From NCBI GenBank assembly GCA_002372135.1, contig DFIN01000032.1, positions 1-60,437 on the forward strand: a stretch of DNA of 60,437 nt, written 5' to 3'. This stretch comes from Bacteroidales bacterium UBA3696 (lineage in GTDB: Bacteria; Bacteroidota; Bacteroidia; Bacteroidales; Paludibacteraceae). Position 1 is the first letter of the stretch; the number at the start of each line of letters is the position of its first letter. The translations under genes were made by a program, and so were the position numbers. Below the pieces are notes generated by a model. That model was not told the DNA's origin, did not search any database, and worked only from the letters and a program-made list of their open reading frames with translations. Below, piece by piece: positions 24,001 through 32,317 of this stretch.

Positions 24001-25161
24001 ATGGCTCGTATATTGGTCATAGATGATGAGCGTGCCATTCGCAACACCCTCAAGGAGATACTGGAGTTTGAGGGCTATACGGTGGATGTGGCAGCCGACG
24101 GCAAAAGCGGTATCGAAGCCGCCGGCAAACAGCCGTATGACCTCGTTTTTACGGATGTTAAGATGCCCGGCATGGACGGTATAGAGGTGTTGGAACATCT
24201 CGCCGGCACCACCGTTATCATGATTTCCGGACACGCCACGGTAGATACGGCGGTGGAAGCCCTCAAAAAAGGGGCTTTCGACTTCCTCGAAAAACCCATT
24301 GACCTCAACCGCCTGCTCGTTACCACCAAAAACGCACTCGACAAGCAGCAACTGCAAGCCCAAGTACGCACGCAAACCGAAGAGGTACAATCGCTGCGCA
24401 AACAACTCCGTCTGCAACACGAGATGATTGGCACGAGTGCAGCCATTGAGCATGTACGTGCACTCATTCAAAAAGTGGCACCCACCGATGCGCGCGTACT
24501 CATCACAGGCGAGAACGGAACCGGCAAAGAGGTCGTGGCAAGGCTTATTCATGCGCAAAGCCAGCGGCAAAACGCACCGCTCGTAGAGGTGAACTGCGCC
24601 GCTATACCGAGCGAACTGATTGAAAGCGAACTGTTCGGACACATGAAAGGTTCGTTCACCGGTGCCGTCAAAGACCGCGCCGGCAAATTTGAACAAGCCC
24701 ACAACGGCACACTCTTCCTTGACGAAATAGGCGATATGTCGCTCGCCGCACAAACCAAAGTGCTGCGAGCCTTGCAAGAAAACGAGATAACCCGCGTAGG
24801 AAGCGACAAGACCATCCGCGTCAATGTGCGCGTACTGGCTGCCACCAACAAAGACCTGCCTTCCGAAATAGCCAAAGGCAACTTCCGTGAAGATCTCTTC
24901 CACCGCCTCAATGTGATTCCCATCCATATCCCCGCCTTAGACGAGCGTAAAGAAGATATCCCGCTTCTTATCAACCACTTCACGCAAATCATCGCTGCCG
25001 AACAGGGACGCGCCGTCAAGACCTTTACACCCGAAGCTATTGCAGCCCTGCAACAACGCCACTGGCACGGCAACGTACGCGAACTAAGAAACATGGTGGA
25101 ACGACTGTTCATCCTTGCCGACGACCCCATAGAAGAAAGCGATATACAACTTTTTGCCTAA
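24001..25161 (+). CDS. Sigma-54-type response regulator lacking a DNA-binding domain
   Basis: The 386-residue protein has a receiver domain (1-120; acidic DD pocket at 8-9, phospho-acceptor Asp52, Lys in FLEKP). An AAA+ sigma-54 interaction domain (about 140-370) follows, with Walker A GENGTGKE, GSFTGA loop (classical GAFTGA) and Walker B TLFLDEIGDM. It stops soon after the NVRELRNMVERL helix, so the usual C-terminal Fis-type HTH is absent. Other Bacteroidota have similar HTH-less regulators (family knowledge, not searched). It may therefore activate RpoN without fixed DNA sites or through partners. The frame is open back to 23803 through trxA, but ATG 24001 starts the receiver fold exactly. 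No histidine kinase is adjacent; recF follows 16 bases later. Confidence 0.9.
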   Translation: MARILVIDDERAIRNTLKEILEFEGYTVDVAADGKSGIEAAGKQPYDLVFTDVKMPGMDGIEVLEHLAGTTVIMISGHATVDTAVEALKKGAFDFLEKPIDLNRLLVTTKNALDKQQLQAQVRTQTEEVQSLRKQLRLQHEMIGTSAAIEHVRALIQKVAPTDARVLITGENGTGKEVVARLIHAQSQRQNAPLVEVNCAAIPSELIESELFGHMKGSFTGAVKDRAGKFEQAHNGTLFLDEIGDMSLAAQTKVLRALQENEITRVGSDKTIRVNVRVLAATNKDLPSEIAKGNFREDLFHRLNVIPIHIPALDERKEDIPLLINHFTQIIAAEQGRAVKTFTPEAIAALQQRHWHGNVRELRNMVERLFILADDPIEESDIQLFA

Positions 25162-25177
25162 CCGCCGCAACCTTTTT

Positions 25178-26326
25178 ATGCTGCTCAAAGAATTACACCT
25201 GCTCAACTACAAGAACATAGCCGATGCCCATCTGCACTTTGCCGACGGGCTCAACTGCTTGGTGGGATTCAACGGGCAAGGCAAAACGAATATATTAGAC
25301 GCTATCTACATGCTGTCCTTCACCAAGTCCGCTTTCTCCGTGCAAGACCGCGACTGCATACGCCACGGCGAAACAATGGCTATGGTGCAAGGCATTTATG
25401 ATAAAGACGATGAGGAACTGCGCATCAGTTGTGCACTCAAACAAGGCAGCAAGAAACTCTTCCGCCGAGGCGACAAGAACTACCCGCGACTGAGCGACCA
25501 TATAGGTCTCATTCCGCTCGTTCTTATTTCCCCCCAAGACATAGGGCTCGTTTTAGACGGCTCGGAGGTAAGGCGCAAGTTCATGGACGGCACCATTGCC
25601 CAATACGACCCTACCTACCTGCCGGCACTGAACAACTACACCCAACTATTGCAGCAGCGAAACGCCTTGCTCAAGCAACTCTCGGACGCACCCGACGCAG
25701 CTGCCGAACAGCCAAGCCGTATGGAGATTCTGTCCATCTACGAGGAGCAAATGCAACCCCTCGCCATACAAATATACCAATTTCGACAATCGTTCATTGA
25801 TCAGTTCCTCCCCTATTTTCTTGACACATACGCTATTCTTTCCGACCACCACGAGGAGGTGCAACTCACCTATCAAAGCCAACTGACCGAGCGTTCCCTG
25901 CCGGACGCATGGATCCAAACCCGTCAGCGAGACCTTATCCTCGGCTGGACATCCGTAGGAATTCATAAGGATGACCTGCTCCTTTCAATGGGCAACTACC
26001 CTATGAAGCAAGTAGCCTCACAAGGGCAAGTCAAGACATGTCTTTTGGCTCTTCGCCTTGCGCAGGCTATGTTCCTCTCGCGACAAACGCAGCACCCGCC
26101 CCTCCTGCTCCTTGACGATATATTCGACCGATTAGACAGCCGCCGCGTACAGCAGTTGGTGCAATTGGTTACACAAGACCATATATCCCTCCCCACTGCC
26201 GACGAAACACTGCAACACCCTTTCTCGCAGATTTTTCTGACCGACACCGACCGGCATCACCTCGCCGACCTGCTACACAACATACGCCTCTTTCACGTCA
26301 AAGAAGGACAAGTATTGGAATCTTAA
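25178..26326 (+). CDS. recF: DNA replication and repair protein RecF
   Basis: The 382-residue SMC-like ATPase starts MLLKELHLLNYKNIADAHLHF and has Walker A GFNGQGKTN near residues 30-38 and a C-terminal Walker B PLLLLDDIFDRLD. It also has a QGQVKTCLLALRLAQ signature region. RecF helps load RecA at gapped DNA with RecO and RecR. The frame extends to a TTG at 25154, but the family N-terminus begins at ATG 25178. It sits between a response regulator and a polysaccharide export gene, not in the classical dnaA-dnaN-recF arrangement. Confidence 0.93.
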   Translation: MLLKELHLLNYKNIADAHLHFADGLNCLVGFNGQGKTNILDAIYMLSFTKSAFSVQDRDCIRHGETMAMVQGIYDKDDEELRISCALKQGSKKLFRRGDKNYPRLSDHIGLIPLVLISPQDIGLVLDGSEVRRKFMDGTIAQYDPTYLPALNNYTQLLQQRNALLKQLSDAPDAAAEQPSRMEILSIYEEQMQPLAIQIYQFRQSFIDQFLPYFLDTYAILSDHHEEVQLTYQSQLTERSLPDAWIQTRQRDLILGWTSVGIHKDDLLLSMGNYPMKQVASQGQVKTCLLALRLAQAMFLSRQTQHPPLLLLDDIFDRLDSRRVQQLVQLVTQDHISLPTADETLQHPFSQIFLTDTDRHHLADLLHNIRLFHVKEGQVLES

Positions 26327-26347
26327 ACCTTAATATAAACTCGCAGT

Positions 26348-27013
26348 ATGAACAATTCGCTCCCATATCGTGGCCACATAGCAGTCCTGCTTCTCGCGCT
26401 TGGCACACTATGCGCCTGCGCCCCTAAGCAGATTACCCTATTCAGCCAATCGCCCATAGCCACCGACTCCGTCAGCGTCCGCACTATTCCTGCCCCGCCC
26501 GCCTTCCGATTAGCCGCAGGCGATGAAGTAAGTATCGAATTCATGGGAATAGACGAACAAACCGTTTCCCCGCTCAATATAGGCGGCAGTCGATATACAA
26601 TCACCGCCGACGGCAGTATCACCTTGCCCGTATTAGGACATATTACCCTGCAAGGTATGACCACCGAACAGGCTGAAATGACATTGAGACAAGCCGCACA
26701 GCAGCACCTTAAAGACCCTATTGTAAGAGTACTAATCACCAACGCGCACATCACCATCATCGGCGAAGTACGCAATGCCGGCACGTTTGCCATCACCCAA
26801 CCCGTCCCACTACTCACGGCTCTCGGTATGGCCAATGACTTGACCTCCAACGCCCGACGCGACAACCTGCTTATTCAGCGGCAAGAAAACGGACAAATTC
26901 GGCAATACCGCATCAACCTGCTGTCCGACGACCTGTTCTCCTCCCCTTGCTACTACCTGCAAAAAGGCGACATCCTGTATGTCAGCCCAAGACACGATAC
27001 TCTAAAACGATAA
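26348..27013 (+). CDS. Polysaccharide export outer-membrane lipoprotein (Wza/BexD-like)
   Basis: The 221-residue protein has a lipoprotein signal peptide with lipobox LCAC around residue 24. A polysaccharide export domain (about 55-130: FRLAAGDEVSIEFMG ... DGSITLPVLGHITLQG) follows, then an SLBB-type domain (VRVLITNAHITIIGEVRNAGTF). Such proteins form the outer-membrane exit channel for capsule or exopolysaccharide. It is shorter than Escherichia coli Wza and lacks the C-terminal transmembrane helix, as is common in Bacteroidota. It is followed 21 bases later by a Wzz-like chain-length protein, its usual partner. No polymerase, flippase or glycosyltransferases are adjacent, so this is a detached export pair. 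Confidence 0.9.
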   Translation: MNNSLPYRGHIAVLLLALGTLCACAPKQITLFSQSPIATDSVSVRTIPAPPAFRLAAGDEVSIEFMGIDEQTVSPLNIGGSRYTITADGSITLPVLGHITLQGMTTEQAEMTLRQAAQQHLKDPIVRVLITNAHITIIGEVRNAGTFAITQPVPLLTALGMANDLTSNARRDNLLIQRQENGQIRQYRINLLSDDLFSSPCYYLQKGDILYVSPRHDTLKR

Positions 27014-27034
27014 CCCCGACTAACTTTTCCGCGT

Positions 27035-28570
27035 ATGGAAGACTGGAAAAAAATAATCCATTGGTCCATCCAAAAATGGTATGTTTATGCAATCAGTATA
27101 GCCCTGTGTCTCGTCATCGGCTACCTATACTACCATTTCTCACCCTCCACCTACAAGGTGTCCGCATCGCTCATGCTCCGGCAGACCTCATCCCAAAACA
27201 CCCAAGACCAACTGATTGGTATGATGGGATTCGGCGGCAAAAAAGTGGTGGTGGACGAAGTGGAAATACTCACATCGCCTACCTTGTACGAACAAGTGGT
27301 CAACCAATTGGACCTGCAAACACTCTATTTCTACCGTGAAGAGGGGCACTGGAAACAACTCTATCCTTCCCATCCCTTCACCTTGGTTATGCCCGCTGAC
27401 TGCCCCATGAACGTAACGGGCAAACTGACCGTTCAAAACGGCGAATATAAGTTGCACATCAAGGACGGACATAACAATAAGTCGTCCGCCATTTTGGATG
27501 CCGCCACCTCCACATTCGCCACACACTTAGGCGCAATTACCTTCGTGCCTAATGGCTCCATACAGGACGGGAAATACCGCATTGAATACCGTACCATGGA
27601 CTGGGCGATTGTCTATCTGAACGACAAGATAGGCGTGCAACGCTCCTCGCGCGAATCAAGCATTATCCATCTGCAAACGGTAACGCCCAACCCGCAAATG
27701 ATGCGCGATGTGATTACCACCATGCTCACTATCTACAACCGTGAATCGGCATCCGACAAGAACATCATTGCCCGCGAAACCGAAACATTTCTACAAGCCC
27801 GCATTGAGGAGGTGGAAGAACTGTTAGATAGTGCCGAAGTGGCTCTTGAAGTATTCAAACGAACCCACAGCATTGCCAATCTGGAGAATGCAGCCGAATC
27901 CTATCGACTTGAAAGCGAGAAATACGAACAGCAGTTGAGCCAATTGGATGCCGACATCGCTGTGTTAGACGTGATAGCCGATGCTCTCAATTCGCCGGAA
28001 GAGCCCGTCATTGTTCTGCCTGGCAATTTAGGAATTACGGATGTGGCATTGGCAGGATTAGTAACCACCTACAACGAGCAAGTGCTTCGCCGTAAGAACC
28101 TGCTGCAGACTGCCATGCCCGAAAACCCCGCCGTGGAACGACTGAACGAACAAATACTCCGCACCCGTCAGGCACTGCAGACCACCATCACCCAAACACG
28201 TCAATCCACACTGCTCAACCGTCAAAGTGCACAACAGCAATATGATCTCTACGCCTCCAGACTGCAATCCGTGCCGCTGCAAGAAAAGGAATATGTGGTC
28301 ATGCAACGCTATCGCGATAGCAAAGTAAAGCAATACAAGTACTTGCTTGAACGCCGAGAAGCCAATTCCCTGCTGCTCGTATCTGAAGCAGTACCCGTCA
28401 AAATCATCGAACGCCCCACCATCAACCCCAAACGCCAGTCCCCGAACCTGATACCCATCATGCTGGTGGCTATGATGTTCGGTATCGGAATTCCGGTTGC
28501 CATCTACCTAATCATGCTCGTGCCGGGTCTGCTGGCTGCACCCGCAACGCCTAAAACGAAGGACGAATGA
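27035..28570 (+). CDS. Wzz-like polysaccharide chain-length/co-polymerase protein
   Basis: The 511-residue inner-membrane protein has transmembrane helices at about 19-39 and 475-500 flanking a large periplasmic region. The N-terminal Wzz fold includes a Bacteroidota-type GFGGKKVVVDEVEILTSPTL segment. A coiled-coil region lies at about 245-320, and a GNVR-type motif region before the second helix reads SRLQSVPLQEKEY. There is no C-terminal tyrosine-kinase domain. It works with the export lipoprotein upstream to set glycan length and couple to export. Its stop overlaps the topB start by ATGA, an odd coupling between a capsule gene and a topoisomerase. Confidence 0.88.
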   Translation: MEDWKKIIHWSIQKWYVYAISIALCLVIGYLYYHFSPSTYKVSASLMLRQTSSQNTQDQLIGMMGFGGKKVVVDEVEILTSPTLYEQVVNQLDLQTLYFYREEGHWKQLYPSHPFTLVMPADCPMNVTGKLTVQNGEYKLHIKDGHNNKSSAILDAATSTFATHLGAITFVPNGSIQDGKYRIEYRTMDWAIVYLNDKIGVQRSSRESSIIHLQTVTPNPQMMRDVITTMLTIYNRESASDKNIIARETETFLQARIEEVEELLDSAEVALEVFKRTHSIANLENAAESYRLESEKYEQQLSQLDADIAVLDVIADALNSPEEPVIVLPGNLGITDVALAGLVTTYNEQVLRRKNLLQTAMPENPAVERLNEQILRTRQALQTTITQTRQSTLLNRQSAQQQYDLYASRLQSVPLQEKEYVVMQRYRDSKVKQYKYLLERREANSLLLVSEAVPVKIIERPTINPKRQSPNLIPIMLVAMMFGIGIPVAIYLIMLVPGLLAAPATPKTKDE

Positions 28571-30501
28571 TTCTGTGCGTGGCTGAAAAACCTTCGGTAG
28601 GCAGATACATAGCCTCCGTGGTGGGGGCGACAAGGTCGCACGACGGCTTCATGGAAGGCAACGGCTATTGTGTCAGTTGGACCTTCGGACACCTGTGCGC
28701 CCTGTTTGATCCCCATGAATATGACCCGCAATGGAAAGGATGGCATTTGTCGTCGCTGCCTATGATTCCCCGCCGCTTTGCCATCAAAGTCAGCGGAGAT
28801 GAAGGCGTACACAAGCAATTCAATATCCTCAAAAACCTCATCGCACAAGCCACAGAAGTGATCAACTGCGGGGATGCCGGTCAAGAGGGAGAACTCATAC
28901 AACGTTGGGTGTATCAGAAAGCAGGTTGCAAAGTGCCCGTGAAACGCCTATGGGTATCCTCTCTTACCGAAGATGCCATCCGCGAGGCATTTGCCCATCT
29001 CAAAGACCAATCTGCTTACCAGCACCTGTACGAAGCCGGGCTGATGCGTGCCATAGGTGACTGGTTGTTAGGGATGAATGCCACACGCGCCTATACATTG
29101 CGTTACGCCGAAGGACAAGGACGCGACCGACAAATCCTCTCCATCGGGCGCGTACAGACACCCACCCTCGCCTTAGTTGTCAAACGGCAAGAAGAAATAG
29201 AACATTTTCGCCCGCGCACCTATTGGGAACTGAAAACAAAGTACCGCGATACACTCTTTTCCGCCCAACTCCCCGCCGAAGAAGACGACTACGCCATCAA
29301 AACGGCAGAGGACGGACAGCAATGGCTCAACAAGATAACGGGCAAGCCATTCGTTATTACATCGGTGGAGAAGAAGAAAGGGAAAGAGAGTGCTCCGCGA
29401 TTGTTTGACTTGACCAGCCTGCAAGTGGCTTGCAACAAAAAGTACGGCTTCAGTGCCGAGCGCACGCTACAACTCATTCAGTCGCTCTACGAGAAACGCC
29501 TCACCACCTACCCGCGCGTGGACACAACCTACCTGAGCGATGACCTCTATCCCAAGATTCCTGCCACGTTGCAAGGAATAAAGGACTTTTATCCGCAAGC
29601 TACACCGCTATTAACACTCAAAGCCGACGGGAAAAACACCAAAGGAAGCCTACCCAAATCCAAAAAAGTATTCGACAACAAGAAGGTAACCGACCACCAC
29701 GCCATCATTCCTACCGGACAACGCCCCGACCGTATGGACGCTGACGAAAAAAAAGTATATGACTTGGTGGCTCTGCATTTCATAGCCAATTTCTATCCCG
29801 ATTGCGAGGTAAGTCAGACCGTTGTGTTAGGAGCCGTAGAGGATGTTACCTTTAAGGTAACAGGTAAGGAGATTCTGTCAGCCGGCTGGCGTGTCGTTTT
29901 CCCAAAAGAAACGGACGAATCGTCAGACAACAAGAAAGAGGAAAGCGAAAAAGTGTTGCCTACATTCGTGAAAGGCGAGAGCGGAGAACATACACCGCAG
30001 TTGATTGAGCGCACCACCACGCCGCCCAAGTACTACACGGAAGCCACCCTGCTGCGAGCCATGGAGACAGCCGGCAAGACTGTGGACAACGAAGATCTGC
30101 GCGATGCACTGAAAGAAAACGGAATAGGTCGCCCTTCTACCCGTGCCGCCATCATCGAAAAACTGTTTCAACGCAACTACATCGTGCGCGAGCGCAAATC
30201 CATACGCGCCACCGAGACGGGCATTCGCCTCATCCATACCATCATATCCCCTTTGCTCAAATCCGCCGAACTGACAGGCAGATGGGAAAAGAAACTGCGC
30301 GAGATTGAGCGCGGCGAGTTTGAGGCAGCGGAGTTCCTCAACGAACTCAAACAGATGACCGGCGATGTCGTCATGGAAGTCAAGACCAACAAAGCAGGCA
30401 TGCTCTGCCCCGTCTGCCATAAAGGGGTCATCATACGAGGCAAAACACGCTACGGCTGCTCCAGATGGAAAGAAGGGTGCAGCTATGCTGAACCCTTCTA
30501 A
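28567..30501 (+). CDS. topB: DNA topoisomerase III
   Basis: This 644-residue type IA topoisomerase has an N-terminal TOPRIM domain starting MILCVAEKPSVGRYIASVVG, with acidic cluster NCGDAGQEGELIQRWV near 98-115. The catalytic Tyr315 lies in LTTYPRVDT. The family's FTDHHAIIPT-like block is seen as VTDHHAIIPTG, followed by GIGRPSTRA. The C-terminus carries a four-cysteine zinc-type element (CPVC...CSRWKEGC). It decatenates DNA and resolves recombination intermediates. Bacteroidota topB copies occur both on chromosomes and on conjugative elements; no transfer genes are seen here, and translational coupling to the upstream Wzz-like gene favours a resident gene. Length is normal. Confidence 0.93.
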   Translation: MILCVAEKPSVGRYIASVVGATRSHDGFMEGNGYCVSWTFGHLCALFDPHEYDPQWKGWHLSSLPMIPRRFAIKVSGDEGVHKQFNILKNLIAQATEVINCGDAGQEGELIQRWVYQKAGCKVPVKRLWVSSLTEDAIREAFAHLKDQSAYQHLYEAGLMRAIGDWLLGMNATRAYTLRYAEGQGRDRQILSIGRVQTPTLALVVKRQEEIEHFRPRTYWELKTKYRDTLFSAQLPAEEDDYAIKTAEDGQQWLNKITGKPFVITSVEKKKGKESAPRLFDLTSLQVACNKKYGFSAERTLQLIQSLYEKRLTTYPRVDTTYLSDDLYPKIPATLQGIKDFYPQATPLLTLKADGKNTKGSLPKSKKVFDNKKVTDHHAIIPTGQRPDRMDADEKKVYDLVALHFIANFYPDCEVSQTVVLGAVEDVTFKVTGKEILSAGWRVVFPKETDESSDNKKEESEKVLPTFVKGESGEHTPQLIERTTTPPKYYTEATLLRAMETAGKTVDNEDLRDALKENGIGRPSTRAAIIEKLFQRNYIVRERKSIRATETGIRLIHTIISPLLKSAELTGRWEKKLREIERGEFEAAEFLNELKQMTGDVVMEVKTNKAGMLCPVCHKGVIIRGKTRYGCSRWKEGCSYAEPF

Positions 30502-30521
30502 CCGCTATTTATTCAAAAATC

Positions 30522-32216
30522 TTATTGCGCCCTTCTGCCGGTCATGTCATACAAGATACCCGACCGACGGATGTACATCTGCCCGTTTAGGATAATCTTG
30601 TCCGCCTTATTCTCCGTCATAGACACCGGCTCAATAGCAGAAGGTGTGTCACTCTCTATCTCGTCCAACTGCCACTGCCCGATAACCGAATACCAACTGT
30701 TGTACACGCTGCGGTTATAGGTATCTGTTCCTACCGCATAATCGCCTGTGTTGCGCGCACGCAGCGACAGATAAAGACGGTCGTCCTTGCTATTCGCTCC
30801 TATTAAGACGGACATACCACCGCCCGTTGCTATCGTGTCCGAACCTAACAAGTTCAGTTCGCTGTCAAAACGGTCAATCCACTGCATTCCAAGCCGATAA
30901 CCCGGTATGTAGCAGCCATTTTCCTGCTCTGCCACATGCCAAGCATAGTACGTACCGCCTAATGCTGCGTCCAACGCTTGATAACGCACATAGTGATTGC
31001 TTATCTTGCCCGTGGCTGCATCAACTTGTAGCACCGCTCCGTTCCAGCAACCGCTCTTCTTACCGCCTGTAAGAATAGAGTCTGTTTCCGACAACAATAT
31101 GCCGCCTATCATACCACCCGTAACATAATAACTCTTGCTATCGGCTGCCATAGTAGCACCATATTGCATCATCTGGAAAGCCGCATTACCAATGGAGCAA
31201 GTCGCATACGGCTGCATATACTGCGTATGCAACAGCGTATCCATAGCCACTGTCAGCAGGTTCTTACCCGTAACGCTTACGCCAACTTTCCCCATTCCTA
31301 CAAATGCGGGGTCGTCTGCTTTTGCCGCAGCCGTTGTACCTGCCATATACAGATGTCCGTTCGTATAGAGAAGCGATTTGAGCGAGGTGGCTATCCCGTC
31401 ACTCGTTGCCGTCCTATGGGTGTCGTAGGTCAGGTCTGAACGCAACTTGATGACGGTCGTGGCCATATAGTTGGTCGTATTCTGAATGTTGCCATCCCAT
31501 CCCGCGCTATGCGAAGAAGCATGAAGCGTATCCTTGCCGATTGCCATATCGGCTATCTGACCTACACTGAGATAGATATTACCATTCTCGTCCTCCGTCA
31601 AAGCATACGGACTCATGTATGAACCCTTTGAGTAGTCGCTCCACAAGGTCGTATAGTGAGTCAGCCGCCCTTCTTTGTCAAAGCGCACGATATAGAGCAT
31701 ATACGGACGCTTACCCTCAGCGGTATAGGTCAACTTCAGCGTATCACCTACGCCGTCCACCAAATAGAGCATCGGTATGTCCTCGCCGCCATCGCGATGG
31801 GCTTCCGTAAAACGCATTTGCAACATAGCCACCACACCGCCGTCGCGGGTCGCCACTATATTACCGCTTGCGTTATTCGCACATTCGCCTTCCACCGAAC
31901 GCGCCAACCAGCGAACCGACTGTTGCTCGCCGTCCGTGCGAAGGAGCACGAAGTTCTTGTTGTACGAATTACCCGTACCATAATACGCACCCGTGAAAGC
32001 AGCATCGGCAAAGTAACTCGTGTCCGTCGTTTGCAGCGAACCAAATGTTCCTGCCAAGTAACAATCGCCTCCTTCCGTCAACTGTACATCACTCAGCACG
32101 GTCTGCGATTTTACCAATTCTTGCGAGCGACAAACAACCGCCCCCTTATAGTCGGTTGCTTGTGCCATCGCTATTGCGCTGAACATCAGCGCACCAAATA
32201 GAAACCGTTTTTTCAT
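30522..32216 (-). CDS. Secreted propeller-like protein with short T9SS-like C-terminal tail
   Basis: The 564-residue protein has a signal peptide (1-19, cut after AMA or AQA). It contains a series of strand-rich blocks with recurring 'gGD.YLAGTF', 'N.FVLLRTDG' and 'DENGNIYLSVG' patterns, resembling SBBP or delta-60 type beta-propeller repeats. The last residues (DKIILNGQMYIRRSG then LYDMTGRRAQ) match the tail of the giant proteins at 245 and 6913, suggesting the same export route. It has its own promoter (32263-32293) and converges on topB, with only 20 bases between the two stops. Ligand and role are unknown. Confidence 0.85.
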   Translation of the reverse strand: MKKRFLFGALMFSAIAMAQATDYKGAVVCRSQELVKSQTVLSDVQLTEGGDCYLAGTFGSLQTTDTSYFADAAFTGAYYGTGNSYNKNFVLLRTDGEQQSVRWLARSVEGECANNASGNIVATRDGGVVAMLQMRFTEAHRDGGEDIPMLYLVDGVGDTLKLTYTAEGKRPYMLYIVRFDKEGRLTHYTTLWSDYSKGSYMSPYALTEDENGNIYLSVGQIADMAIGKDTLHASSHSAGWDGNIQNTTNYMATTVIKLRSDLTYDTHRTATSDGIATSLKSLLYTNGHLYMAGTTAAAKADDPAFVGMGKVGVSVTGKNLLTVAMDTLLHTQYMQPYATCSIGNAAFQMMQYGATMAADSKSYYVTGGMIGGILLSETDSILTGGKKSGCWNGAVLQVDAATGKISNHYVRYQALDAALGGTYYAWHVAEQENGCYIPGYRLGMQWIDRFDSELNLLGSDTIATGGGMSVLIGANSKDDRLYLSLRARNTGDYAVGTDTYNRSVYNSWYSVIGQWQLDEIESDTPSAIEPVSMTENKADKIILNGQMYIRRSGILYDMTGRRAQ

Positions 32217-32262
32217 GTCTCACTTCCTTTTTTAGAATAACTATTTTGAATGAAAAACGGCG

Positions 32263-32293
32263 CAAAAGTATAGCGATACCGCTGCACCCAAAA
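32263..32293 (-). promoter_or_regulatory. Predicted promoter for the minus-strand secreted protein
   Basis: On the minus strand TTTTG (32293-32289) and TACTTTTG (32270-32263) are 18 bases apart, close to the -33/-7 consensus. The start codon of the gene is at 32216, giving a leader of about 40 bases. Confidence 0.65.
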
Positions 32294-32317
32294 TCCCTAA
32301 AATGGGGGAAATCTTCG

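Noticed and set aside
27035..28570. Wzz-like protein considered as a Wzc-type tyrosine kinase
   Set aside because: It stops soon after the second transmembrane helix, with no Walker motifs or tyrosine cluster.
28567..30501. topB taken as evidence for an integrative conjugative element
   Set aside because: No relaxase, Tra, integrase or attachment repeats were seen, and the gene overlaps a resident Wzz-like gene.
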